A DNA stretch of 64,000 nucleotides from Caprella mutica (taxonomy: Eukaryota; Arthropoda; Malacostraca; Amphipoda; Caprellidae), in contig CANNZV010001057.1 of assembly GCA_947561585.1 (NCBI GenBank), forward strand, positions 122,452-186,451, in the 5' to 3' direction. This document shows positions 11,219 to 21,811 of this stretch, one piece after another; position 1 is the stretch's first letter, and every line of letters starts with the position of its first letter. The position numbers and the translations under genes were made by a program. The notes below the pieces were generated by a model. That model was not told where the DNA came from and ran no database searches. It saw only the letters and a program-made list of their open reading frames with translations.

Positions 11219-12276
11219 AGCCCCGTTTACATTGACACTCACATCCACAGGCAACGAGCAAGTGCACACTCAAAAAGAGTCTTGACTGTTCACATTTGAA
11301 AAGCGTTTGGCGGGCAGATTGAGACGGTGCGAGAGTTCTTAGTTGGTATTTCAGATTCGATGGCGAGAAATGTTGTTACACTGGGCAAAGCGGGAGGGCC
11401 CCTAGTGTAACAACATGAAATAATTTATAGCACCAAAGCTATGGTACATAAATTTCATCTGTTTCATAAACTTTATCAGATTTTTTCGATTCGTTGACTT
11501 TAATACGGTGTTAGTTCCGTATAGTTTGAATTTCAGTTTTTACATCTTCTCCATCTCTACCTAATATTAATAACTAGTGTACTATCCCGTTAAAAATAAC
11601 TGTTTTTTAATGAAAATTGAATTTTAATTCCATGAATTTTCAGTTTTCGGAAAATATTGAGTTTTCGGAAAATCTTCAGTTCATACCTATTCGGAAAATT
11701 TTGAGTTTTTGGAAAATTTTATGTTATGGGAAAATTTTGTGTTATGGGAAAATTTTGTGTTATGGGAAAATTTTGTGTTATGGGAAAATTGAGTTTTAGG
11801 AAATTTTTTATTTTTGGGAAAATATTGAGTTTTCCGAAAATTTTGAATTTCATAAAATTAAATTTTTGAGTGTGATGGATTTATACATATATAAAAACAC
11901 AATGCTCTTTGTTATAGGTTGGGATAATAATAAATTTTGTTCAATGTCATTATTGCTCTCTATCTCAAATTTCTATTTTTATATGCTTTACTTTATGATT
12001 TCCTAAGGCATTCGTGAGTCCTATATAGATTAATTAGCTGTTCAACAGCAGCTCTACTCGTTGTCAGCCATTTTGCAGGAGCTTCAATGTTTACAACCTC
12101 CCCTGGTGCATCGACTGACTTAGCCACAGTGAGTGTCACTCCGAGTGTCGAAAAGAATGGCCAAGGTGAATGTTGAAGTGAGCCTCAAGTTGCCCGCTGG
12201 TTTGCCCCTCCACTGCGCGTTTGCCCGTTGTTTCAACACCCAGAGTGTGCAAAAGAGCCTCAATGTAAACGGGGCT
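11219..12276. mobile_element. Harbinger/PIF-like MITE inside the gag relic
   Basis: The ends are AGCCCCGTTTACATTGA and its inverse TCAATGTAAACGGGGCT, flanked by TTA on both sides (11216-11218 and 12277-12279). A TTA/TWA duplication is typical of PIF/Harbinger. It interrupts the minus-strand gag frame. There is no transposase; the centre carries a short tandem array and AT-rich filler, so it is non-autonomous. Confidence 0.8.
11640..11850. repeat. 19-20-bp tandem array inside the MITE
   Basis: About ten units near GGGAAAATTTTGTGTTAT, with flanking variants 'ttttcggaaaatattgag'. Four consecutive units are almost identical (11720-11790). Internal tandem arrays are common in non-autonomous elements and can vary in copy number between copies. 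Confidence 0.8.
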
Positions 12277-13238
12277 TTAGGATTTGTGAATCAATAATTC
12301 GTTTTAATTCCTTAGGTACAGTAAATTTGAATTGTTTGATTAAAGTTTTACTATACTTAAATTCATGTCCTGGATAAGCACTTTTGTATAATACAAGTAG
12401 CCTAGTACCATACATGTGCGTAGTTTCATTAGTTTTCATTTGTGCGTTTTCGAATTTCTTTCTAGCTTTCCTTTTCCTATCTTTTCTGTTATCATTAAAC
12501 CACCTTATTAGTTTGAGTTTCATTTCTTCATAACTGTCGTAGAATTCTTTCAACGATAGGAATCCCTGCAGTGTCTGTCCATTTAGATGTTCGGCTAATT
12601 CGTTGATCCATAAGTAACTTTTACCTTTAAACATTTCCCTACAATATTCTTCAAATTTATCAAGGTAAGTTTCAAGATCTACGCCTTTAGTTTCATCAAA
12701 TGGTTCAAGCTTAGGTACCTTCCTAGTATCTAGTTGTTTGATTAGGGTTCTAATTAGTTCATTCTCAGTGAAGTTTTCGGCGTCATTTTCTTGGATAAGT
12801 TCTTTCTTTTGTTTAGGTTTCTAGTACTCATCACTCGATGATCTGGTTTCACTAGTACTATCTAGTTATTTCTTATTATCTCTTTTATCCTTTTTTAACC
12901 TGCTAGATCTTTTAAAGTCAGCCTCATACATGTCTGATAATTAAGATGACTGAATTATCAGTTGTACGCTTCACAGTTTTAGTTTTCTTTCTGGCTCCAG
13001 TCTCGTGCTCACTCTTAACCACATAAAATTTAACTCCATCATCGCTTTGTTTATCTAGCACCTTCGAAATGTTACTTTGTAATGTAGCCATTGCTTGTCT
13101 AGTGTCACTTGAAAATTCATTTCTACTATTTTTGTCAATAAATTTCTGAATCTGGTTGCATTGTTCCAACAACTTTTCTAAGCTACCACTATCGATTTCT
13201 GACTCTTCATTACTGTTCTCTTTTTCAGATTTAGACAT

Positions 13239-13730
13239 GGTTTAGTGTTTTTTTTTTATCTGTATGTGAAATTAAAAGCTCGGAATTTAATTTTTTCTAC
13301 CATGTAATTATTGCATGTAACCTAAATCATCATTTTCCATGTATAACATTCGTATAATTTATTAGTAATCACTCGTTAATTTTTTTTTCAGATGTGCCTA
13401 ACCACAACCTCTAAATTATACGCTTCTGTTAAAATAATAATATTAATAATTTACTTTGCCTTTAATTTCCTATGAGAAAAAATATACGAATTACTATAGC
13501 TAATTAGTTTTATTCACTCCTAATTACCAAAAATTAATTTGGTAAATTTTAAATAGCTAACAAAGCTATTCATATATTACCAATCCTAATCTAACAATCG
13601 CTATGAAATTCTAAAGTTTTATTCTAGATCTTAAGATGCAGATATTACTGGAAAATGAGTTACCTGACCTAACCTAAAAGTCACTGCACCAAATATTAAT
13701 GTTGCGGGTTTGGCGTTTAACCTCCCGACT
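13239..13730. other. non-coding DNA upstream of the gag relic
   Basis: This may hold the leader or 5' LTR remnant of the minus-strand retroelement, but I could not find a matching second LTR. AT-rich; no genes seen. Confidence 0.45.
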
Positions 13731-13739
13731 CTATTACCC

Positions 13740-14154
13740 GGGTGTAGGTCATACCCCCCCCCCCCCCCCGGTCATAAGCCCCCCCGGTAACGAGCCCCCC
13801 TGTTTTTAAATCCTTATTTACCTATATTATTTAATCCTTATTAACACTTTAGTAGTTCATTACTGATTAAACATAAAATATATGTATATCGGGGGGCGTG
13901 CTGCCCCCCGAACCCCCCTGCCAGGTCAATAAACAATCATGAAGTGTGCAGTACAACAATCTAGCGGATACAACAAACTACATTAGCAACTCTCAGTTAT
14001 TTCTATCTAAATAGTTCTTCACTTGTTTAACTAGGTAAATAAGGATTAAAAAAACATGGAGGGGGGGGGGGCTCGTGACCGGGGGGCTTATGACCTAGGG
14101 TGGCTCATGACCGGTGGCTCTTGACCGGGGGGGGGGGGATCTTGACCGTACCCC
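13740..14154. mobile_element. C/G-armed inverted-repeat element, copy 1
   Basis: The ends GGGTGTAGGTCA and TGACCGTACCCC are inverted. Each arm carries tandem units of the form GGTCATRAGCCCCCC (left) or the inverse GGGGGGCTCATGACC (right). The centre is AT-rich with a strong hairpin 'ggggggcgtgctgcccccc'. Flanks 'ctattaccc' (13731-13739) and 'ctactactc' (14155-14163) match at 7 of 9 positions, suggesting a 9-bp target duplication. A second copy with an 8/9 flank match lies at 25899-37629. No coding capacity. A 9-bp duplication is typical of Mutator-like elements; the family is inference. Confidence 0.75.
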
Positions 14155-14298
14155 CTACTACTCAGGTTCTTAATTAGGCTAGGAGTTATTGAATATTAGG
14201 GTATAGGTACTATTTACCGGCAAGTGATCAACTACTCTATTTTATTTAGGAGAAATAAATGCATGAAACTATTGCTGTATTTTATTTAATCCTAACTA

Positions 14299-15900
14299 CA
14301 CTGCGAACCGAAAGAGTTTGCAAGTCTACATTTTAGTTCGTTGTCTAATATACGAGGGGTAAATTTCAAAATATTAGAATCTAACTTATTAATTATGTCC
14401 AATGATGATGATTTCTGTTATTACTTCAATAGAATTATTTCTCTTGCAGGAATTTACACTGTAATATTATTTAAACTGAAATTTAGGTGAACCATTAAAG
14501 TTTGCAAGCATCCTAAAAAGGGCAAATTGAGTTCAATTATCGGAAGATGAAACCAAAATTACAATGCTATTATCTGCCAGTAAATCCACATGCTCCATTG
14601 CCAAACCATTGAAGCATGATCATCGTAAAATTAAGAAATTTGTTAAGCACGGTGGTGTCATCCGAAAAACACCCTCAAATTCAAAACCAAAACCGCTTTC
14701 TTCTGCACAAATTCGTAAATTGAAATTTGCTCTGATAAAGAACCCCAATGCAACCAGTAAGACCATTTTGATCCAGCTGGGATTCCTTAATACCCAAAAC
14801 AACCCGCTATGTGTACCTTCGAAAGTTTGGCACAGTCAAGAAAGTGGTCGCTTCACCTCCTCTATCCAAATTACACCGCCAAAAAAGACGTGGATGGCCT
14901 GATAGATACCTGAAGTAAGATTTCAGCAAGGTGCTCTGGAAAGATGAGTGCAGAGCCACCTTGGATGGTCCGGATGGTTGGGCAAGAGGATGGGTTTTGA
15001 ATGGAAGACAATCCCGCAATCGGATGAGAAGACAGCAAGGTGGGGGAGGCGTAATGTTTTGGGCAGGATTGCTTGGAAATGTTATTGTTGGTCCATTCAG
15101 AGTTGAACAAGGTGTTAAACCTAACTCTCAGAAATACTGTAGCCTCCTAACAAAAAATTCCTTCCGTGGTATCAAAGCCTATTTGATGAGGAGAGGAAAA
15201 GTAGACCTTCATTTTTATGCAAAATAACGCACCGTCACATGCTTCCAAGCACCCCAGACCATGGCTTGGCGATCAAGGCATTGATGGTTCAAAGCTTATG
15301 GTCTGTCTTCCTAATAGCCCTGACTTGAACCCACTTAAGATGCGGTGCTCGCTTATTAAAAGAAAGATTTATGAAGATAACAGGCACTATTCAAGCGTAG
15401 TGACCTTGTGGGAAGCTGTTTGCATAGCATGTATAGAAGTTTCTGAAGTACACTTGAATTTTTTTGTTAAAGGTGTTGATACGAGGTTAGTTAAGCTGCT
15501 AAAATCCAAAGGTGGAAGATATGAACATGTGAAATGAATCTCTGAGTTGATTAATAGTTCAATAATTTGGAAAGCCATTGTATCAAGAGTTATAAAAGGG
15601 AAAACATTTTATATTCATTATAACATAAATGTGCATGATAAAATGTGCAAATATTAGAAAAAAACTATGATTATTAGTTATTTTTTGTTAGACTATTGAG
15701 TTTTGCATACTGTATCGGTTCACTGAAAAAATGAATTTTCGTAATAACTTGTGATATACATTTTCATATAACTTAAAAATGAAAATTTTGTTTTCTAAAT
15801 GGATTTTCATATTAATAAAAGAATCCTACTTGAGTTCTATTATTCTCCTGTCTGAAATCATTCAATTTTGTGCACTTGCAAACTCTTTCGGTTCGCAGTG
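14299..15900 (+). mobile_element. Tc1-like element (DD37E type), inactive
   Basis: Terminal inverted repeats of about 27 bp begin CACTGCGAACCGAAAGAGTT at the left and are matched in inverse at 15874-15900. TA flanks both sides (14297-14298 and 15901-15902). It contains a broken transposase on the plus strand. The 1.6-kb length is normal for Tc1/mariner. Confidence 0.9.
14564..15537 (+). pseudogene. dead Tc1-like transposase
   Basis: Three frame segments (14564-14902, 14931-15227, 15217-15537) together cover a Tc1-type transposase: N-terminal helix-turn-helix remains, then 'LDGPDGWARGWV', 'MQNNAPSHAS' and 'SPDLNPLKMR'. In the intact relative at 58127-59137 these read LDGPDGWARGWV, MQDNAPSHAS and CDLNPIENLW. 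The second catalytic Asp has therefore become Asn and the catalytic Glu has become Lys, while the 37-residue spacing is kept. It cannot catalyse transposition. Confidence 0.85.
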
Positions 15901-15902
15901 TA

Positions 15903-16717
15903 TATAAACTAATAATAATTACCCTACCTAACGCTACTAAAACTAAACCTAAATTTAAGAGAAAGAGAAGAATGAAAAGACTGATTTCCGAGCTGTAAAA
16001 ATTAGGCACGTTTTAGTACATAGCAATTCTAAAACATTTATACAGTATTAGGTCTATTATATAATATATAGTATAGATAAATAAACAAATGAATAGCAAA
16101 ACAAATAATCACCTTTCAAATTCACAATCACTGTATGGATTCCTGTGGCCTGTGCGTGGGACTATATTTTGAGGTAACAACTGGCTGTTTTTAATTACTT
16201 TAACTTTAGGTTTCTTTATAATTTCAGCAATGTTTGGAATTTGAATATGATTTCACAATGGTTTAAGATATCTAGAATGGAAAATTAGTTAGTTCTCGAT
16301 CTATATAAATGGAAGACAAATTTAAACTGATGTTAGCTGTATGGATTCCAGACGTGAAAAGCGCTATGGTTGTGAGGATTTGTTCATATAGAGTTCCAGC
16401 ATATGACACTGGTTCGGATCTTTTCCGATTTTAATCTTTAGAAAATTAGGCCGTGATAATCCCATTACAATGACATTTTGTGACGAATTAGTCACATAAA
16501 ATTATGGAGTAAACTGTGATAAATTGAATGTGTGGAGCCTAGAGACGAATGTGACTATCATGTCACATTTTTTAAAACATGAAATTTAGAAATCAATTAA
16601 AATTAACACATACATATATTAACTATTTATCACTGAATAGACACATTAGAATAGTTTAATAATATTTTAACTTTTTAAAAATTTATTTATTTCGTTAAGG
16701 GATATTGCCAATATTAT
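15903..16717. other. AT-rich non-coding DNA
   Basis: No gene, terminal repeat or array was recognised in this stretch. Confidence 0.55.
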
Positions 16718-16730
16718 TAGTTGGCAATGT

Positions 16731-17233
16731 GCCCCCAGGGGCTCTATCCTGAAGCTGTCTGTGATGATTGGAAGAGAAGGCGGGTGGCGTCCCTAAGGGC
16801 CCCGAACTGTTGTAATTTGGATCATGGATTGTCTTTTTTTCATTTTTACCATGTTTATCATTTTTTTTAACGCTACTTGCATTTTTGGAGGATAGCGCTA
16901 GGGTTATGCTCTTCAACTGCGAGGTCTTGGATTTTGTGTTTGGTAGGCTCATAGGCTTCATTTACTATCACCTCTTCATTTTCCTCTTCCATCCGTGAGT
17001 GCAGCCACCGGTGCTTGTGTCCCGTTTCGTCACATTCCTTGGTAAGTGACTGCATCCACGGAGTAGCTTTTCTGCATCCATGAGCATTGTCACCGACGGT
17101 GGTAAGTGACTTTGTTCATGGAGCCACTTTCCTCTCTGACTGCTTCTTCCAGTCCCTTATATTTAATTTCCTTTTGACGACAGCGATATGGCCTTTGGTT
17201 CCGAAGCAGACGTTAAACCCCTACTAAAATAAA
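16731..17233 (+). mobile_element. SINE-like retroposon with 13-bp target duplication
   Basis: A perfect 13-bp direct repeat TAGTTGGCAATGT flanks the unit (16718-16730 and 17234-17246). The unit ends in an A-rich tail 'actaaaataaa'. Diverged relatives are at 6281-6598 and 60411-60535. The 3' half contains 'cgacagcgatatggcc' and 'aagcagacgttaaaccc', a block that looks like a conserved SINE 3' domain. Short frames occur on the minus strand (for example NEEVIVNEAYEP), but they are not conserved between copies. A long, exact duplication and A-rich tail support LINE-type retroposition. Confidence 0.7.
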
Positions 17234-18034
17234 TAGTTGGCAATGTTCAATAATCGCAACTGATGACTTGTTTTTTAGGTAATTTATCACTTTGATTACA
17301 TCAATTGGCAGAACTTGCGAAAAGAACGACTGTGGATAATTGTCACAGAGATAAAGAGTTTGAATTAACTCGGCTTGGAGGTGCACAATCACAGATTTCT
17401 CCACAGATCCTAGCGAAAAAGTAATTAAAAGCTGATGTACAATCACTATCTCCTCCTCACCAACTATCAGTTTCCTAATATCACCCAGCTAACCAAAAGC
17501 TGTTTGTCCCACGTCTTAAGACGTCTGATACCCCTCGCTATAGAGGGATTTAAGACGTGGGGCGGGGGAAATCAGACGTCTAACCCTCTTCGTTTGGACA
17601 GGGGTCCCCCTCTGCAAGGCGTCTGATCCCACGTCTTGTCCCTCTCTGGCAGAGGGGGACATCCACATGCCCCACGTCTTACCCCACTCCGTTTTCAAGA
17701 CGTGGGACAGAGTGTGGATGTCCCTCGCTATAGAGGGAAGAGGGATTTAAGACGTGGGACAGAGTATGAATGGCCCCCTCTTCAAGACGTGGGACAGAGT
17801 GCGGATGTCCCCCTCTTCAAGGGGGACATATCTCTCTGCTGCTCAAACTACTTCAGTTAATTGGGGTATATAAATATGTATAAGAAATAAAAAAAAAATA
17901 AAGTTAATTTTATTGCAATTTCTTAGTTTATTGCACATAGTGTGTATGTACGTTTACCTGTATATCATTTAATTTAATGTTACATATTGTTATATACAAA
18001 TTAAATGGGAAGAAATGGAGAAAGAAATATAGCG

Positions 18035-18115
18035 GTGTTCTCGGGAATCGATTTCAGGACTGTGGTGTGATATACTATTGAAGTCGGCGACGCTACCACT
18101 GAGCCAACCTGGACA
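18035..18115 (-). tRNA. tRNA-like sequence (SINE head or tRNA pseudogene)
   Basis: On the minus strand 'tggctcagtggtagcgt' fits the RNA polymerase III A box (TRGCNNAGTGG), and about 40 nt later 'aatcgattcccg' fits the B box (GGTTCGANTCC) with mismatches at its start. The anticodon arm and acceptor stem do not pair convincingly, so it is not called a functional tRNA. It is probably the promoter part of a tRNA-derived repeat lying inside the foldback element. Confidence 0.45.
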
Positions 18116-18289
18116 TGGTAGAATAGTATTGAAAAGATCTTTATGCAACTTGATAACTTGCATGCTTCTGAAAGTTATTATGAATCATTATAATTTAATA
18201 TTCTACTTTTTTGTATCTCTTCTTTTTTAATGTAAATGATAAAAATATGTATAAAGTTATCTATTGATATTTATATTAATAATGTTAAT

Positions 18290-18963
18290 TACTGTTATTA
18301 ACTTCCTAATGACCTACAACTGTTTATTAATCTTACCTATAGTTACCTACTAGTGTTCATTAACAACTACCTAGTTACCTACAACTGTTTATCAATACGA
18401 ACGTAGTACCTACGTACTGGTGGTTTTCACTACCTACCTAGTTACCTAGTACGAAGTATTTATCTGAACCTACTTAGTTACCTACAACTGTTTGTCAATA
18501 CCTACCTAGTTACCTACTGGTGTTTATCAATGCCTACCTAGTTGCCTACAACTGTTTATCAATACCTAACTAGTTACCTTCTAGTGTTTATCAATGTCTA
18601 CCTATTTGCATACAGCGCTTTATCAATGCCTATCTTGTTGCCTACAACTATTTATCAATATCAATCTAGGTCCTAATTACCTACTAGTGTTCATCAATAC
18701 CTAACTAGTTACCTACAAATGTTTGTCAATACCTACCTAAATACTTCCTATTGGTTATAAATACTTACCTAGTTACCTTCTAGTGTTGATCAATACTTAC
18801 CTAGTTACCTACTATACCGCTCATCAATACCCACATAGTTACCTACTATAGTGCTCATCAATACCTACCTCGTCACCTACTACTGTTTGTCAATACATAC
18901 CTAGGTATCTACTAGTGTTTACCAATCCCTACCTAGTTACCTACAACTGTTTGTCAATACCTA
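18290..18963. repeat. 32-bp satellite (CAATACCTACCTAGTTACCT), left part
   Basis: About 20 diverged units of roughly 30-33 bp with core CCTACCTAGTTACCTAC and a spacer like AACTGTTTATCAATA. It continues after the Tc1 insertion at 20615-20775. The two halves join cleanly at the TA target, showing that the array predates the Tc1 element. Confidence 0.85.
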
Positions 18964-20614
18964 CAGTCGGGTCAGAAAATATTCGTACCGTACGATAAAT
19001 GTAACATTTTCCTTTATGACTTCTAAAATATAAATTCCTTAATTCCAAATTTTTGTACACTTTTAGATCTGACATCGATTATGATACACAAAAAATTTCA
19101 AAGCAAATTTTTAACAATAACAATAGTTACAGAGATTTAATTAGAAAATGGAGGGACAGAAAGTATTCATACTGTAACAAGAAAATGTATATAATATTGT
19201 TTTAATAGTCAATTGTGAATCCTCTGTTCTCGATAACTTTCTGGAGGCGTCCAGAAAAGTCTCCTACATATTTCTGACAGGTTTCCTCGTCTATTTTACT
19301 CCATTCTTCTTTTGTAATGATCTCAAGTTCTGCCAGATTACTTGGTTGCCTTTTCCTTACTCTTTTTTTCAATTCAGCCCACATATTTTCTATGGGATTG
19401 AGGTCTGGTGATTGAGATGGCCATAGAAGGATATTAACACGTTCATCTGCTAACCATTTGGACACAAATTTCGAGGTGTGCTTTGGATCATTGTCCTGTT
19501 GGAAGATCCAGCGACGTCCCATTCCAAGATTCCTCGCACTATGCTTCAGGTTTTCCTCCAATATATTGCGATAATCCTCTTTCTTCATTATACCATTCAC
19601 TCGAACCAACGCACCAACACCTTTAGTCGAAAAGTAACCCCAAAACATCAGTTAGCCTCCACCATGCTACACTGTAGGGATGGTATTCTTTGCTTTGAAG
19701 GCTTCATTCTTTTTCCTCCAAACATACTGAGAACTAGAATGACTGAAACGCTCTATTTTTGTCTCGTCTGACCACAAAACACTGTTCCAATAAATGGATT
19801 CTTTAGGGGAGTATTCATTTGCAAACTTGACACGAGCCTTCAAATGCATAGAACGCAGTAGAGGAGCTTTCCTAGGACGGCAGCCTCTCAAGTTATCCTT
19901 GTGCAGAATGTTACTTACAGTTGATCGACTGACACTTGTACCAGATTGTTCAAAGATTGACCTAACTTCATCTCTGGTCACACGCGGGTTCTTGTTGACC
20001 TCTCGAACAACTCTTCGGATACCTGTGTGGGAAACCTTTACCGGACGTCAACTCCGAGGGAGATTCTCCAGGTGACCAACATCCTCTACCTTCTTAACAA
20101 TGGATTGGACCGTGGATTTTGGTAGTTTTAGCTCCTTGGATATCTTGCCATACCCCTTTCCGTCATTATGCATCGCTAAGACTATCTTCTTCACCTCCAT
20201 ACTGTGTTCTTTAGCTTTGGCATGATTTTAGATTTATAAAAAGACAAATTATTGAAGCCAACGGTTGCAACATATGGGAGAATAACAATGACTGCATACA
20301 AAAAAAGGCTCGGTACTACACTGTAGTTCATGAATATAACCCCTATCGCCTTCGTAGGGTTTTAAAAATATTGAATTTCAATTAAATATGTTATTTTTTC
20401 GTGCCGTATGAATACTTTCTGCCCTCCCATTTTCTAATTAAATCTCTGTAACTTTTGTTATTGATGAAAATTTGCTTTGAAATTTTTTGTGTATCATTAT
20501 CGATGTCAGATCTAGAAGTGTACAAAAATTTGGAATTCAGGAATTGATATTTTAGAAGTTATAAAGGAAAATGTTACATTTATCGTACGGTACGAATATT
20601 TTCTGACCCGACTG
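18964..20614 (-). mobile_element. Tc1-like element (DD34E) with long IR/DR ends
   Basis: Inverted repeats of about 215-220 bp (18964-19184 and 20400-20614) start CAGTCGGGTCAGAAAATATT and are flanked by TA. Each arm contains an inner second copy of the outer motif ('acagaaagtattcatactg' against 'tcagaaaatattcgtaccg'). This is the IR/DR arrangement known from Sleeping Beauty-type elements, where two transposase sites sit in each arm. It is inserted in the satellite array. Confidence 0.9.
19202..20199 (-). pseudogene. Tc1-like DD34E transposase with stop codons
   Basis: The frame carries an N-terminal helix-turn-helix (MEVKKIVLAMHNDGKGYGKI), a second DNA-binding segment (VTRDEVRSIFEQ) and the catalytic core: VLWSDETKIE, QQDNDPKHTS and SPDLNPIENMW. 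All three acidic residues are present and the last two are 34 residues apart. In-frame stops interrupt it: one after LENLPRS and two around the GGG motif near 19655 (TAG and TAA either side of HGGG). A second upstream ATG near 20224 is out of frame. Probably inactive, though only a few mutations from intact. Confidence 0.85.
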
Positions 20615-20775
20615 TACCTAGTTGCCCATAATTGTTTGTCAATAGCTACTTACCAGTGTTTATCAATACCTACCTAGTTACCTACTGTTGTTCATCAATA
20701 CCTACCTACTAGATACCTTAGGCTAGCTAGTTATATCTACTAGAGTTTATCAATATCAATACCTACCTAGTTATG
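20615..20775. repeat. 32-bp satellite, right part
   Basis: Continuation of the 18290-18963 array beyond the Tc1 insertion, with the same core 'tacctacctagttacctac'. It fades into unrelated sequence before the right arm of the foldback element. Confidence 0.8.
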
Positions 20776-21169
20776 ATACATAAATAAGCCTTGAGAATGA
20801 ACTTGCTGCAATATGTATCGATATTTTTACCATTAAGATTTGCTCCACGACTCAATATATATAACTTTTTCCCTCATATTTCTCCCCGCGTAAAACAGAC
20901 GAGGGACATCCTGCGTGAGACAGAGAGGACGCATAGCGAGGAACAGAGAGGGATATCACGCGTGTGACAGAGAGGGACCTCCCGCATGGGAAAGACGTGG
21001 GACAGAGAGGGACATCCGGCGTGAGACAGAGAGGGAGATCCCTTGTGGGACATCCCGCTTGTTCAAGACGTGGGACGAGAATGGGACTTCAGACGTTGGA
21101 AAGACGTGGAATTTTAGACGTCTGAAATCCCCCGTCCCTCGCAGGACAGAGAGGATTTGGTTAGCTGGG

Positions 21170-21811
21170 TCAATATTCTTCGAATAGTGATCAGATTTTA
21201 TTAGATTACTAATTTATTTCCAGAACGCACCGATATTTGTTCGGTAATCACCACACTTCACTTCAAAGTACTCAACCTTCGCTCTTTACCTTTATTATGA
21301 AAATGTGTAAAAATGACACCTTCCATTCAAATTACCAAATATATTAAAAGTAGTTTATCATTCAACTCTATGCAGTTTCAAATCAAACCAATTTTCTTTA
21401 GCGAGTGGCATTAATTTTTCCCGCTGCCACTGCATGACGTCACGCTCCACAATCTCATCTGCAACGCTATTGGTCCGTTTAACTTGACTTTTTTGGCATA
21501 TATGGACATGGGATTGGGTCATGGAAGTACTAGTAGAAGGAAGCGGTGTAACGACTAACCAACTATGTATAAGCGGGACCATCGTGTTAGCACCTTGTTG
21601 TTCCGCTGTGTCACCCTAGCGACAGACTGACAGTTCAGGGAGCATTCGCACACGGCTCAGTGACGTTTCACTAACGAGGAAGAGTGCACGCATCTAGTAC
21701 GCGCACCACCAAACGCTTATTTAAGTCATTAACATTCGATCTGTTGCCTAAATATTCATCAATTAATATTCTTACATTAGTTAAATGTCCAAAGATGAGA
21801 AAATTATTTGA
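21170..21811. other. repeat-derived DNA related to 52550-52640
   Basis: No gene. 'ctgcaacgctattggtc' with a nearby 'tgacgtca' and 'taatttttcccgct' recur at 52555-52615 near the right end of another inverted-repeat element, so this block is part of a relative of that family. 'tcatggaagtacta' at 21522 also recurs at 50616. The left end of the neighbouring hAT relic probably lies here but was not fixed. Confidence 0.5.

Larger units (their letters stand above)
10290..13238 (-). pseudogene. gag (plus protease trace) relic of a Gypsy-like retroelement
   Basis: Reading 13238 to 10290 on the minus strand: an ATG with an acidic N-terminus (MSKSEKENSNEESEID), a capsid-like helical stretch at 12634-12277 (MFKGKSYLWINEL... 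MKLKLIRWFNDNRKD), then, past an insertion, a nucleocapsid at 11094-10516 with two zinc knuckles (CHYCYRVGHNSNNC and CFICGSTKHYYREC) and an Asn/Arg/Gln-rich tail. Around 10390-10300 'ALLDTEASMSF' resembles a retropepsin active site with DTG changed to DTE. Stops and frame changes occur near 12840-12930, and no RT follows. It is a dead, 3'-truncated element; flanking LTRs were not identified. Confidence 0.75.
17484..21169. mobile_element. foldback-type element with tandem-repeat arms and satellite core
   Basis: The termini CCCAGCTAACCAAA and TTTGGTTAGCTGGG are inverted, with TCA next to each end. Left arm (about 17510-17850) and right arm (about 20885-21150) carry tandem, mutually inverted units built on GACGTGGGACAGAG and 'agacgtctga'. 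Between them lie a tRNA-like sequence, a 32-bp satellite and an inserted Tc1 element. No transposase of its own. Arms of tandem repeats facing each other resemble Foldback/Galileo-type elements. Confidence 0.65.

Noticed and set aside
13751..14154. G-rich runs as telomere-like repeats
   Set aside because: Units are bounded by inverted ends and flanking duplications, and do not match TTAGG-type telomeric units.
18035..18115. Functional tRNA gene
   Set aside because: A- and B-box matches are present but the acceptor and anticodon stems do not pair convincingly.
21635..21650. Left end of the hAT element at 'cagggagcattcgc'
   Set aside because: Only CAGGG is shared with the right end and the flanks do not give an exact 8-bp duplication.
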